From Longitalea arenae (GTDB lineage: Bacteria; Bacteroidota; Bacteroidia; Chitinophagales; Chitinophagaceae), in contig NZ_JAFFJX010000029.1 in the NCBI RefSeq assembly GCF_016924755.1, positions 1-37,536 of the forward strand: a stretch of DNA of 37,536 nt, written 5' to 3'. Positions 1 to 7,492 of the stretch are shown piece by piece (the stretch's first letter is position 1; each line of letters opens with the position of its first letter). The notes under the pieces were generated by a model. That model saw nothing but the letters and a program-made list of their open reading frames with translations. It did not search any database and was not told where the DNA came from. A program made the translations under genes and the position numbers.

Positions 1-224
1 GCTGTTTTGAGCTTTTTGTTGCCTTTGCCATTCTTGCGGTTCCCGCTAGCCCGCTGCTCTTCATCCAGATGGCCTTCAATCTCGCCCTGAAGAGCGGCTT
101 CAAGTATATCTTTTAATAACGGGGCAAACGCCCCATCTTTACCAAATAGGGACTTACCGGAACGTAATTGCTCAAGGGTCCTGCGCTTGAGCTCTTCATA
201 GTCGAATTTTTCTTTTTTGTCCAT
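1..224 (-). CDS. IS256-family (Mutator-type) transposase, N-terminal part, runs off left edge
   Basis: The minus-strand frame from ATG at 224 gives about 74 residues before the window ends, starting MDKKEKFDYEELKRRTLEQL. It goes on with a Gly/Lys/Asp-rich stretch (SGKSLFGKDG) and then LEAALQGEIEGHLDEE, with NRKNGKG near residue 65. The EAALQGEIEGHL and RNGK-type motifs are the hallmark of the N-terminal region of IS256/Mutator DDE transposases, just before the catalytic core. Full-length members are about 400 residues, so only the first fifth is here. The catalytic DDE residues are outside the window and integrity cannot be judged. Confidence 0.88.
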   Translation of the reverse strand, partial: MDKKEKFDYEELKRRTLEQLRSGKSLFGKDGAFAPLLKDILEAALQGEIEGHLDEEQRASGNRKNGKGNKKLKT

Positions 225-283
225 AAAAAAACTGTATTAAAGGTCTTGATTTTTTAACCTTTGACACAGTTATTTTACAGTCT
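1..283 (-). mobile_element. Truncated end of an IS256-family insertion sequence
   Basis: The transposase N-terminus (start codon at 222-224) is followed outward by about 60 bases that resemble the terminal region of IS256-type elements. The stretch at 264-283, read on the minus strand, begins GAGACTGTAAAATAACTGTG, the kind of sequence seen at such ends. The outer boundary is therefore placed near 281-284. The rest of the element lies left of the window, so the other inverted repeat and the 8-9 bp target duplication cannot be seen. The boundary is an inference. Confidence 0.6.
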
Positions 284-377
284 CAAGTCCACCGAGTAAA
301 AAATGTTGACCACTAGTCGTTGTCGAAAAATGTACCGCCAAAACATAGTTCCATCTTAAAATGCTCAGCAATACACA

Positions 378-1436
378 TTATTTCTGATCCTCTTTACTTT
401 TAAAGTCCGTGATGGTCTTTCCATCATAACGATATACTCCTTGATAAAATCCGAACCAAATACTTCCATCGTTAGCTTCCAAAAGTCCCAAAAGACCTGG
501 TTGTCCTGTCATAATTTCGGTTACAGCAGGATTTTCGTTGTACAAGGACTTGTGATCATAACGAGAAAGTGCCCACACGGCCCTACCTGAGCCATCCTTA
601 AAAAATTGACCCAACGAGGCATTGCTACCTGTAGTCCATATATTTCCTTTTTTATCTTCGATGATAGCATAAGCTCCCCGTTGCGATACCTTAGTAAAGG
701 TTCTGCCGTCATAGCGCCAAAGACCATCAACGTCACCAAACCAGATGTTTCCTTTTTTATCTTCAATTACTGACCAAACGTTCTTAAACGCTTTGCCATC
801 TTTGTTTTTTAAAACGGTAAATGTTTTTCCATCATAAAAACAGGCATCGCCTCTTGTGCCAAACCATAATTTCCCGGTTTTGTCTTCCATGATAGAATTA
901 ATATCGTCATTAGGAAGTCCGTCTTTCGTTGTAAAATTTCGAAAAGATTTCCCATCGTAACGGCTTGCTCCATCTACAGTGGCGAACCAAATATTACCGG
1001 CTTTATCTTCATAAATTTTTTTAACCCCATTACTGGGAAGCCCATCCTTTGTTGTAAAATCCTGAAAGGATTTCCCATTGTAATAATAGACACCCGAAAG
1101 TAGGGAAGCGAACCAAAGATTTCCTTTTCGATCTTCCAGAACATCCCAGAAGCTGGCGAAGCGGGGCGAAATTGCTTTACCTGTTAGATTGGTAAAAGAT
1201 GTTCCATCGTATCGAAACACGGCTAACCAAGAAGCAATCAAAATGTCTCCGTTCCTGGCTTTCCTTACATGCCGAACCATACCCACAGGTACCCCCTTGT
1301 TGGTGGCCGCCTCTTTGAGTTGAGACTCGGTGTATCCTTGTCTAGTATTATCTTGTGGTGAGTTTGTTTGGTTTTGTCCACAGGAGGTGTGAAAAACAAG
1401 CATCAGGAACAAAGTACAGATGAGTACGTATTTCAT
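378..1436 (-). CDS. Two-component-regulator-type propeller lipoprotein (Reg_prop repeats)
   Basis: A 352-residue protein with a lipoprotein signal: charged start, hydrophobic stretch, then FHTSC-G, so Cys19 is the likely lipidated residue. The rest is a series of roughly 40-residue repeats containing EDK.GN.WF / YDGK.F / TKDGLP, the Reg_prop (PF07494-like) blade motif normally found in the sensor half of Bacteroidota hybrid or propeller kinases. Seven or eight blades are visible, enough to close a beta-propeller. No transmembrane helix, kinase or output domain follows, so it is a free-standing surface or periplasmic propeller. It may bind a ligand or partner. It has no operon partner: flanking genes are transposon debris. 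Function is unknown beyond the fold. Confidence 0.85.
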   Translation of the reverse strand: MKYVLICTLFLMLVFHTSCGQNQTNSPQDNTRQGYTESQLKEAATNKGVPVGMVRHVRKARNGDILIASWLAVFRYDGTSFTNLTGKAISPRFASFWDVLEDRKGNLWFASLLSGVYYYNGKSFQDFTTKDGLPSNGVKKIYEDKAGNIWFATVDGASRYDGKSFRNFTTKDGLPNDDINSIMEDKTGKLWFGTRGDACFYDGKTFTVLKNKDGKAFKNVWSVIEDKKGNIWFGDVDGLWRYDGRTFTKVSQRGAYAIIEDKKGNIWTTGSNASLGQFFKDGSGRAVWALSRYDHKSLYNENPAVTEIMTGQPGLLGLLEANDGSIWFGFYQGVYRYDGKTITDFKSKEDQK

Positions 1437-1876
1437 GATTTTTCTTTTTAATTATTGGGAACAGAAACACTGTTAGACCTATCTACTGCATTACTTTTTT
1501 TTAGATATCGAGCTGGTAATCGACATCCTGAGCGCTATGTTTGTGCTGGGTTTGTGCAGGAGAGTGAATTAGTCCTTCCAGCATGATGAGCAGGCTGCAA
1601 AACGTGTCCTTTAGTTTCATGTCCTATTAAAGTTTGCTACAGCGAAACTACTTTGATCCTTTCAGCTTGAAGGGTTAGGATTGTAAATTAAAGTGTAAAC
1701 TTTGTAAATTATTGTAAATAGTACCTTGGACCTTAGAAACTCATTGCTTAAGATCATCACTGACTGCAAAAAGGTTGCTGCTCCGTGAGATGGACGACGA
1801 ACGGATTGCGACGCAACGAAGCTGTCCAAGGAACCGGAAGCTGGTACCCAAACAATTTGGTTAATTTGTAACACCC
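1437..1876. other. Intergenic region with a degenerate TGTAAA repeat cluster
   Basis: No convincing gene. A 39-codon minus-strand reading frame (1501-1620) begins with a weak hydrophobic stretch and has no recognisable family; it could be a remnant. Four copies of TGTAAA lie at 1682, 1694, 1703 and 1713 on the plus strand, spaced 9-12 bases. IS66 tnpB, which would normally follow tnpA here, is not present: none of the three minus-strand frames shows its motifs. Confidence 0.4.
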
Positions 1877-2191
1877 TTAACGCATTAATTCTTTTAAATA
1901 ACTTACAGGTACCTCCTTGTATAGCTTCAGCCCATTATATTCCGCGAATAATTGAGCGCTGTTATGCGCATCATCATTGAGTTCTAAGAGGCTAAAATTT
2001 TCTGTAGGCTGCCCAACAACTGAACTTGCATCATTGACATATTTCTTTCGCCAATAGTAAAAGCAAGTTTCTGATATTTTTTTCTGTTCACAGAATGTTT
2101 TTACCGGTAATTCCCCGGCTTGCTGCTCCTGTATCAGGGAAAACATTTCCTGGGCGGTTCGTTTGGGATTGGATACTTCGGCTTCCAGCAT
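1877..2191 (-). CDS. tnpA: IS66-family accessory protein TnpA, orphan
   Basis: A 104-residue protein with the layout of the Bacteroidota IS66 first ORF: RTAQEMFSLIQEQQ near the N-terminus, then a helix-turn-helix ending FCEQKKISETCFYYWRKKY (about residues 33-51), and a variable tail ending in EVPVSYLKELMR. In IS66 elements TnpA is followed immediately by TnpB and the DDE transposase TnpC. Here neither follows, so this is a stranded fragment of an element and not a functional IS. The reading frame itself is intact. TnpA is thought to help the transposase, probably through DNA binding, but alone it should do nothing for transposition. Confidence 0.78.
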   Translation of the reverse strand: MLEAEVSNPKRTAQEMFSLIQEQQAGELPVKTFCEQKKISETCFYYWRKKYVNDASSVVGQPTENFSLLELNDDAHNSAQLFAEYNGLKLYKEVPVSYLKELMR

Positions 2192-2902
2192 CGAATTTCA
2201 GTTTTGGTGAATCGTAAATTTAGATGCTTGGCTGTTTGTGCTTTTTAAACTTCCCGGAGGGATACTTTAGGTCCGAGTCCCAACTGTAACATTGAAGCTT
2301 TCACGGCTTCCGCCTGTTATTAAGGCAATCTTTGTCATTTGATGTCTTTTTATTTTTGCAAAATTGCAATGCTATTTGTAAATAAACTTAGTCAAATCTG
2401 TGTTTGACTTAGCCTAAATTTGCACTTATAAAACCTTTTGGCATTTATTTGGAGTTAGACCTTGAAACCTTGTTGAATTTTTCCTGCGCTTTCAAACGAG
2501 AATTTGGACTGACACCAACCAAACTGACTGGCCGAAAATCGAGACCAACTGCAACAACATGCAACAGCTGTAAAACAATACGTGGCAGGTGCAGATGATG
2601 TTTTACCAAAGCCTTTTAAAATAGCGGCGTTGCGTAGTATAGTTGCCAAATAAATTTATCTGATTTTCTACTTTCCACTTAAGCCAGGCTTTGTCATCAA
2701 CCGCTTTTCCAACTGGAGGTTTGTAGTGTAATTGCACGTTGTTTAACAACCCTGTCGTGGACGAACTTACGCTTATAAAGATAGCCTTGGCTCTTGAAAA
2801 GGATTCAATTATTACTATTTTTATATATAAAAATCTGTATGCCTGACAAAAATTTATTACAGGAATTCGATAGCATCAGGCCAGCAAAATTAAACCTATA
2901 AA
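2192..2902. other. Gene-poor decayed region between IS66 tnpA and the DUF3885 gene
   Basis: No intact gene. It holds a response-regulator remnant (2528-2653, listed separately). The other two thirds are AT-rich with short reading frames that lack family motifs. The plus-strand frame just upstream of the remnant spells FSCAFKREFGLTPTKL near 2478-2525, reminiscent of an AraC-type recognition helix. It is too short and too isolated to call. Confidence 0.4.
2528..2653 (+). pseudogene. Remnant of a response-regulator receiver domain (C-terminal end)
   Basis: After an in-frame stop, the plus-strand frame reads 41 residues that include VAGADDVLPKPFKIAALRSI and then a stop. GADD-x-LPKPF is the conserved beta5-alpha5 segment of CheY-like receiver domains: the Lys of KPF is the invariant lysine and the Gly-Ala-Asp precedes it. 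The N-terminal two thirds, including the phosphoacceptor Asp, are missing and no start codon fits. This is therefore a gene fragment, presumably left by rearrangement. The match is by motif only, so confidence is moderate. Confidence 0.5.
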
Positions 2903-3590
2903 ATGGATCCGGAAGATTTGGAAAAAGTAAACGAAATGCTACGACAAAAATTACAATCCTATCTTGACAAGGTTTACCCTGGTTCTCAAATTATCACTCA
3001 GCATACACTTGGAGGCCAGGTCCCATATCAGATTCGAACTTGGTGAGGGCTTTCCAAACGGTTCTACAGAAAGGGTAAATCAAGCGACGGAAAGGGCAAC
3101 TACTCTATTTACGGATACATTTAAAAATCCGGACAATGAGATTTTTGTATTAATTTATGAATACCAAAATGCAAACATTTTAGAGGTAACGAGAGAATAT
3201 TTACATCACCAATTTCCTGATGACATATTTAATAGGTTCTATAATCAGTTAGAAGTTGCAAATGCCAATTCCTTTACAACAGATGAAAACGGGAATAAAG
3301 CTCTTGAAACATATGAAGTAAGAATTATTATCGGAAAGCTACCCGTTAAATACATTAATGCAAGAAATATTTTTAATGGTATAGCCAATACAGAAATGGG
3401 TTTTGACCCTGGCATTGACCAAAGTATATACTTTTTTGACCCACTAACCGACAAAGGATTTTATATGTATGACGACAGGGGCTGCTATGTATGGAGTAAT
3501 AGTGCAGATAAAATCCGTGACATCTATATTAATCGAAATAACTGGATTGTCGATTATCATAGGCCGGAGATTGATGAGTATTTTAAATAA
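2903..3590 (+). pseudogene. DUF3885-family protein, disrupted by a frameshift near 3020-3035
   Basis: ATG at 2903 opens a frame reading MDPEDLEKVNEMLRQKLQSY and on to PGSQIITQHTLGGQVPY, then a stop at 3044-3046. The second frame carries on with HIRFELGEGFPNG, ERVNQATERATTLF and EIFVLIYEYQ, and ends with YDDRGCYVW and NNWIVDYHRPEIDEYF. These are characteristic DUF3885 features (the I-H/R-FELG start and the YDDRG...W...DYDRP-EI end). The two parts are consecutive in the family, so one gene has been broken by one extra base or by loss of two (or five) bases around CCATATCAGATTC. Combined length is about 228 residues. Its downstream neighbour is a SUKH gene, a common partner type in immunity-gene clusters. 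The biochemical role of the family is not known to me. Confidence 0.72.
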
Positions 3591-3667
3591 TGATAGATAT
3601 CGGTAAGACTCAAATGAATGATTTTCATTTTTATTTAGGGAATGTAATACACTGAATTTTACTTAAA

Positions 3668-4108
3668 ATGGAAATACGTCACAGCAATGAATTCGGGAAA
3701 ATAAGAGTACAGGATATAATCGATTTCGAAGATGCAAACGATATTAATCTTCCTGAAGATTATAAGCAATTCCTTATTGAACACAATGGGGGCAGACCCT
3801 ACCCCTGCATTTCACCTGTTGTTAAAAGTGATGTTCAATGGATTTATGGTATGGTGCACGAACCTTATTATGCCAGCCTGTTTCAACACATAGACATGTT
3901 TCAAGGGCGCATCCCAAGCTGGTACTTTCCTATAGCCAATGATTCTGGCGGAAACTTATACCTAATGTCTTTATACCATGAAAATTTTGGCCTGATAGCA
4001 TTTTGGGATCATGAAGGAGAAACAGATGGCGATGCGGATCAATATTTTGATAATATGAAAGTTCTGGCGAATTCGTTTGCAGAGTTTTTAAATCAACTAA
4101 TTAATTGA
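3668..4108 (+). CDS. SMI1/KNR4 (SUKH) family protein, possible orphan immunity protein
   Basis: A 146-residue protein with the SUKH signature near the N-terminus: IIDFEDANDINLPEDYKQFL followed by EHNGGRPYP (about residues 17-45), then a WYFPIANDSGGNLYLMSL segment and a C-terminal AEFLNQL helix. SUKH proteins are most often immunity proteins against polymorphic nuclease toxins in bacteria and regulatory proteins in fungi. No toxin gene lies next to it; the neighbour on the left is the broken DUF3885 gene, on the right the hipBST-like operon. An orphan immunity role is therefore an inference from family and context only. Start ATG at 3668 fits the family's usual N-terminus. Confidence 0.82.
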   Translation: MEIRHSNEFGKIRVQDIIDFEDANDINLPEDYKQFLIEHNGGRPYPCISPVVKSDVQWIYGMVHEPYYASLFQHIDMFQGRIPSWYFPIANDSGGNLYLMSLYHENFGLIAFWDHEGETDGDADQYFDNMKVLANSFAEFLNQLIN

Positions 4109-4188
4109 ACTGCAACCATAGTATAATCGTAACGCTAAAAACTAACTTTTTTAAATTTTCGGATTGATTATCAAGTTACTAAAATATG

Positions 4189-4331
4189 AACTGGAATTAT
4201 ATTTCCGATTTCAGTAGTTTTACGCACTTTCCTCAATTTTTAATGCAAAATCAGAAATATATTTCTGATTAATAAACTTATTGCACGTATTTCTTTAAAT
4301 TTACCAAAAAATCAGTATTATATTTCCGATG
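4189..4331 (+). promoter_or_regulatory. Three 22-bp operator dyads in front of hipB
   Basis: A perfect 22-bp inverted repeat sits at 4249-4270 (half-site AATCAGAAATA and its exact complement). Imperfect copies lie at 4189-4210 (AACTGGAATTA / TATTTCCGATT) and 4310-4331 (AATCAGTATTA / TATTTCCGATG). The last overlaps the hipB start codon at 4329. Centres are about 60 and 61 bases apart. This is the arrangement expected for cooperative autorepression by a HipB-type XRE repressor: repeated sites ahead of its own gene, one occluding translation or transcription start. The dyads are seen directly; binding by HipB is inferred. Confidence 0.8.
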
Positions 4332-4535
4332 ACAATTCAGGAATTAGGGACGGCAATTAAGTTTCGAAGGGACTTTTTAAAAATTCGGCAAGAGGATCTT
4401 GCTGAGTTGAGCGGTGTAACTGTGAAAACAATTCACTTAATTGAAAGCGGTAATGGCAATCCATCGTTTGAAACGATTGAAAAAATTGCTGTTGTATTGG
4501 GTATGGAACTGGTATTGCATGTTAAAAAGGCGTAA
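4329..4535 (+). CDS. hipB: HipB-like XRE-family repressor/antitoxin
   Basis: A 68-residue single-domain Cro/C1-type helix-turn-helix protein: LGTAIKFRRDFLKIRQEDLA, then LSGVTVKTIHLIESGNGNPS, then a short helix ending in VLGMELVLHVKK. The SGxGNPS...LGLEL pattern is typical of HipB repressors, which end in a short beta strand that dimerises. It is first in a three-gene operon, with 3 bases between its stop and the next start. In hipBST systems HipB represses the operon and assembles with the other two products. Three matching palindromes upstream support autoregulation. Small size and absence of extra domains fit the family. Confidence 0.88.
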   Translation: MTIQELGTAIKFRRDFLKIRQEDLAELSGVTVKTIHLIESGNGNPSFETIEKIAVVLGMELVLHVKKA

Positions 4536-4538
4536 TAA

Positions 4539-4865
4539 ATGGCTAAAGCTGAAGTTTATAACAATAATATTCTGGCTGGTTATTTGGAAAAAAAAGCGCC
4601 GGATTTTTATGTGTTTACTTACGCTGACAGCTATCTTGCGAACCCAGCTCTACCCTCAATTAGCCTAACCCTTCCTCGAACACAAGCAGTACATGAAAGC
4701 TTGGTACTGTTTTCTTTTTTCACAGGTTTGTTGGCCGAAGGGATTAATAAAGACATTCAATGCCGGTTATTACGCATCGACGAAAATGATGATTTTACGC
4801 GTCTGTTGAAAACGGCTGGAGGTGATACGATCGGAGCTATTACAGTTAGAGAGATTAATATTTAA
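4539..4865 (+). CDS. hipS: HipS-like protein (free-standing HipA N-terminal subdomain 1)
   Basis: A 108-residue protein equal to the N-terminal couple_hipA domain of full-length HipA kinases, here a separate gene. It reads KAEVYNNNILAGYLEKKAPD, then FTYADSYL, LPSISLTLPRTQAV and a helical FFTGLLAEGINKDIQ, finishing with DDFTRLLKTAGGDTIGAI. The last motif (LL...GDTIGA) marks the end of this subdomain in HipA. In the described hipBST system the small HipS protein is itself toxic and is countered by the kinase HipT, reversing the usual HipA logic. Whether that holds for this Bacteroidota version is an inference. It sits 3 bases after hipB and 3 bases before the kinase gene, so the three are certainly co-transcribed. 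Confidence 0.82.
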   Translation: MAKAEVYNNNILAGYLEKKAPDFYVFTYADSYLANPALPSISLTLPRTQAVHESLVLFSFFTGLLAEGINKDIQCRLLRIDENDDFTRLLKTAGGDTIGAITVREINI

Positions 4866-4868
4866 CCT

Positions 4869-6095
4869 ATGTGTCCAGGATGTTATAGATCAGATTATGA
4901 TAGCTACTGCAGGCTTTGCTTACGCGCGATGTTTGATGGCGTCAAAGTATCACATGTTTTAATGTTTGATGCTCCTAAGGCAGACAATTTTCCTGATTAC
5001 CAGGAAAAAACGAAGCGTTTGTCTATTTCAGGTGTTCAGCTCAAATACTCTTTGCGACTTGAAGGCAAACAACTCAAGCTGGTAGAAACCGGTGGGCAAT
5101 ACATTTTGAAACCGATCCCTCCAACTGCTTTAATTGTCAATACTGATCAGGCGCCCGAGAATGAACATCTTACAATGCAGATCGCTTCACAATTGTGCCG
5201 CATCCGGACAGCGGCAAATGCGCTTATCTATTTTAAAGATGGAACTCCAGCATATATAACTCGCCGATTCGACGTAAATGCCGACGGCAGTAAGAGTCTT
5301 CAGGAAGATATGGCACAGATCAGTGGGCGAACAAAACATACGTCAGGTGAAAATTTTAAATACGAAGGGACATATGAGGAGATCGGCCAGCTAATCCGCA
5401 AACACGTAGCTGCTTACCCGCCAGCACTGGAAAGTTTCTTCAGATTGGTATTATTTAATTACTTGTTTTCAAACGGCGATGCTCATTTAAAGAACTTTTC
5501 ATTGATTCGTACGGAGATGGGAGACTATGTGTTAACTCCTGCCTACGATCTTATGTCAACTGTCCTACATACACCGGGTGAACATGATACGGCTCTTGAC
5601 CTTTATGCTGGATATTTGGATGCTGGATTTTATGGCACTTATGGCTTTTTAGGCCAACCCAATTTCAGAGAGCTTGGTGAAAAAATCGGGATTCAGGAGG
5701 TCAGAATGAAGCGGATAATTACACAATTGCTTTCAATCCAAAATGAAGTACTCCAAATGATTGATCAATCATTCCTTTCACAAAACATAAAAGAGAAATA
5801 TATAGCAGCTTACAAAGATAAAATCAGACGTATGGGTATGACAAAAGAAATGATCGCAAAAGCTATCAACCCTGAATTTCCGAGTGTGTATGCTCCCACT
5901 GATCAACCAACGAAACTTATATTCAGAGATGGTAGTATAAAAGTCGGCTATTTCCAGCATACTGCCGATATAGACAAATTAGAGAAGGAAAATAAATACA
6001 CTTTTATTGAATATAAGAATAAAGGAAAAGAAGATCCATTTACGATTATCGAAGGGGATCAATTAAGTGAAGTTGAGTATCCTTCACTTCCGTGA
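4869..6095 (+). CDS. hipT: HipT-like serine/threonine kinase with an N-terminal Cys4 motif and extra C-terminal domain
   Basis: A 408-residue HipA-type kinase lacking the first subdomain, which the preceding gene supplies. C2-x2-C5 and C14-x2-C17 form a likely zinc knuckle at the very start. LSISGVQLKYSL (residues 51-62) carries the SIS motif whose serines are autophosphorylated in HipT. Lys81 in YILKP is the likely ATP lysine. The catalytic loop is NGDAHLKN (202-209; Asp204, Asn209) and the metal Asp227 is in PAYDLMS. From about residue 340 to the end there is an additional small domain (TKLIFRDGSIKVGYF ... FTIIEGDQLSEVEY), not part of a minimal kinase. All catalytic residues are present, so it should be active. 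The target is unknown; HipA/HipT relatives phosphorylate aminoacyl-tRNA synthetases. Confidence 0.87.
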   Translation: MCPGCYRSDYDSYCRLCLRAMFDGVKVSHVLMFDAPKADNFPDYQEKTKRLSISGVQLKYSLRLEGKQLKLVETGGQYILKPIPPTALIVNTDQAPENEHLTMQIASQLCRIRTAANALIYFKDGTPAYITRRFDVNADGSKSLQEDMAQISGRTKHTSGENFKYEGTYEEIGQLIRKHVAAYPPALESFFRLVLFNYLFSNGDAHLKNFSLIRTEMGDYVLTPAYDLMSTVLHTPGEHDTALDLYAGYLDAGFYGTYGFLGQPNFRELGEKIGIQEVRMKRIITQLLSIQNEVLQMIDQSFLSQNIKEKYIAAYKDKIRRMGMTKEMIAKAINPEFPSVYAPTDQPTKLIFRDGSIKVGYFQHTADIDKLEKENKYTFIEYKNKGKEDPFTIIEGDQLSEVEYPSLP

Positions 6096-6228
6096 TTATA
6101 TTTTGCGGCTATTACAATTACTAATTATTTTCTTTTTTCTACATAGCAAAAATGGCTGTCTCTTTTAGGAGTCAACCATTTTTGCATAAAGCCTTTATTG
6201 AGCTAGTTCTTAAATATCAAAAGCATTA

Positions 6229-6552
6229 TTACATCTTCTTTCTCTCATCCAACATTTTTTCCAGCAAAGCAATTTTTTCATCCTTCTCTTTCAGCAAGGC
6301 TGCATTTAACTTTTTTATTTCTTCAATAGATTCCAACCACTTTTCCATTGAGTTGAAAACAGGCTTGTAATTAACTGAAGAGTTATCATTAAAATTACAT
6401 GCGATATTATTTATAGCAGCTTCCTCGTTAAAATTATTAATTGCATCCATCGGTACTTTCAACACTTCAGCAATTCTCTCAAGGGTATCCGGATCAATTG
6501 TTTCCTTAGTTTCCAGCAATGAAACACTTCGCTGGCTTATGCCAAGTTTCGG
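6229..6552 (-). pseudogene. XRE-family regulator, N-terminally truncated
   Basis: The minus-strand frame reads PKLGISQRSVSLLETKETID, then DTLERIAEVLKVPMDAINNFNEE, an Asn-rich linker and a charged coiled-coil-like tail ending KEKDEKIALLEKMLDERKKM. This is the second half of a Cro/C1 helix-turn-helix domain plus the long C-terminal helix typical of Bacteroidota XRE regulators. Helix 1 and the start codon are missing: homology stops near 6552, exactly where the upstream region of an integrase-like fragment on the other strand begins. A TTG at 6519 could in principle start translation but would give half a DNA-binding domain. It is therefore called a truncated gene. Confidence 0.7.
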
Positions 6553-6592
6553 TAGCCAGAGTTTCCTAAAAAAACATTTATATATTCGGATT

Positions 6593-7492
6593 ATGGAACC
6601 TGTTCAAAAACAAAAAAAGATAACCATAAAGTTCTTCCTCAACCGCTTACTTGAATCTGCTTCTGGCAGTAAAGGAGAAGTATACTTTCCCCTGTATATC
6701 CAGGTTACCTATAACCGTAAGAATATGCAGTTAAAGAGTAAGTATGGGTTATATTATTTGAACCTGGAAGAAGTAACGCCAGGATTACTGGATCAGGAAG
6801 ATAATTCAATTGAAAGATCATGTATTTATATTTTGTATAAAGGTGAAAAAAGCAGGGAATTGGGTAATGAGAAGATCAGGCAATGGCTCAGAAGCTACCA
6901 TAAAGAAGCGGTATTGCAATTAACTGAATCGCCAAACGCATTTACCCAGATTTTTTCAGATGAAAACCATCCGTTTGAAACAAAATTTACGCTGATTGAG
7001 GGAACTGAGCAGAACTGGAATGATCTGTTAAAGCAGTTGTCGGCTGATCGGAAATTGTACTTTGAAGCCGGCCCCAGTTCTTTAACAAAGAAAACGGTAA
7101 AGGTGAAACTGGATCATGACCATATGGCTGCTTATGGAATCGATGCTTATACGATTGAACGCAAGCTTGAAAGTCTTTTTAGTGCAACAAACGTTGCTGA
7201 AAAATCAAATTTTGGTGATAATGAAGCAATTAAATTAATAAACACATCGCAGACCATTGATGCTATTGATCACGCTAATGTAATAGCGCACAACGGAGAA
7301 TCTTATCCGATAAGAAATTTTATTCATTTTAGTATTTCCGAAAGGCCAAGGTTTATTACCGCTGATATGAATGGTGAATTCAGATCGATAATATTTACCA
7401 ACGTTGAAGACCCCGGGTATTTAATGGAAGCGACCAGGGCAGTCGCTGTCAAAAATAACTTTCTCGTTCGCCTTAATCTGCGACCGGCTTAA
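6593..7492 (+). pseudogene. Chimeric frame: integrase arm-domain N-terminus fused in frame to an internal RND-pump fragment
   Basis: The first ~78 residues (from ATG 6593) read KKITIKFFLNRLLESASGSK, then VYFPLYIQVTYNRKNMQLKS and YGLYYLNLEE. That is the N-terminal arm DNA-binding domain of Bacteroidota tyrosine recombinases. Without a stop the frame turns into sequence resembling a porter domain of an RND efflux permease: ILYKGEKSRELGNEKIRQWL, ESPNAFTQIF, KVKLDHDHMAAYGIDAYTIE, SYPIRNFIHFS and ADMNGEFRSIIF. Neither half is complete: integrase core and catalytic Arg/His/Tyr are absent, and an RND pump would need about 1000 residues and 12 membrane helices. The homology breaks off near 7425-7445, where the TraG frame starts. 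I call it a junk fusion. The integrase half is clearer than the RND half. Confidence 0.6.

Noticed and set aside
1662-1874. 70-codon minus-strand frame downstream of tnpA as a candidate IS66 tnpB
   Set aside because: It lacks every tnpB motif; the position is right but the sequence is not.
2478-2525. AraC-like recognition phrase (FSCAFKREFGLTPTKL) on the plus strand
   Set aside because: Only about 16 residues, no flanking similarity and in a different frame from the receiver relic; chance is likely.
2455-2649. Minus-strand 64-codon frame rich in Ala, Cys and Ser
   Set aside because: Antisense of the receiver-domain remnant; no motif and odd composition.
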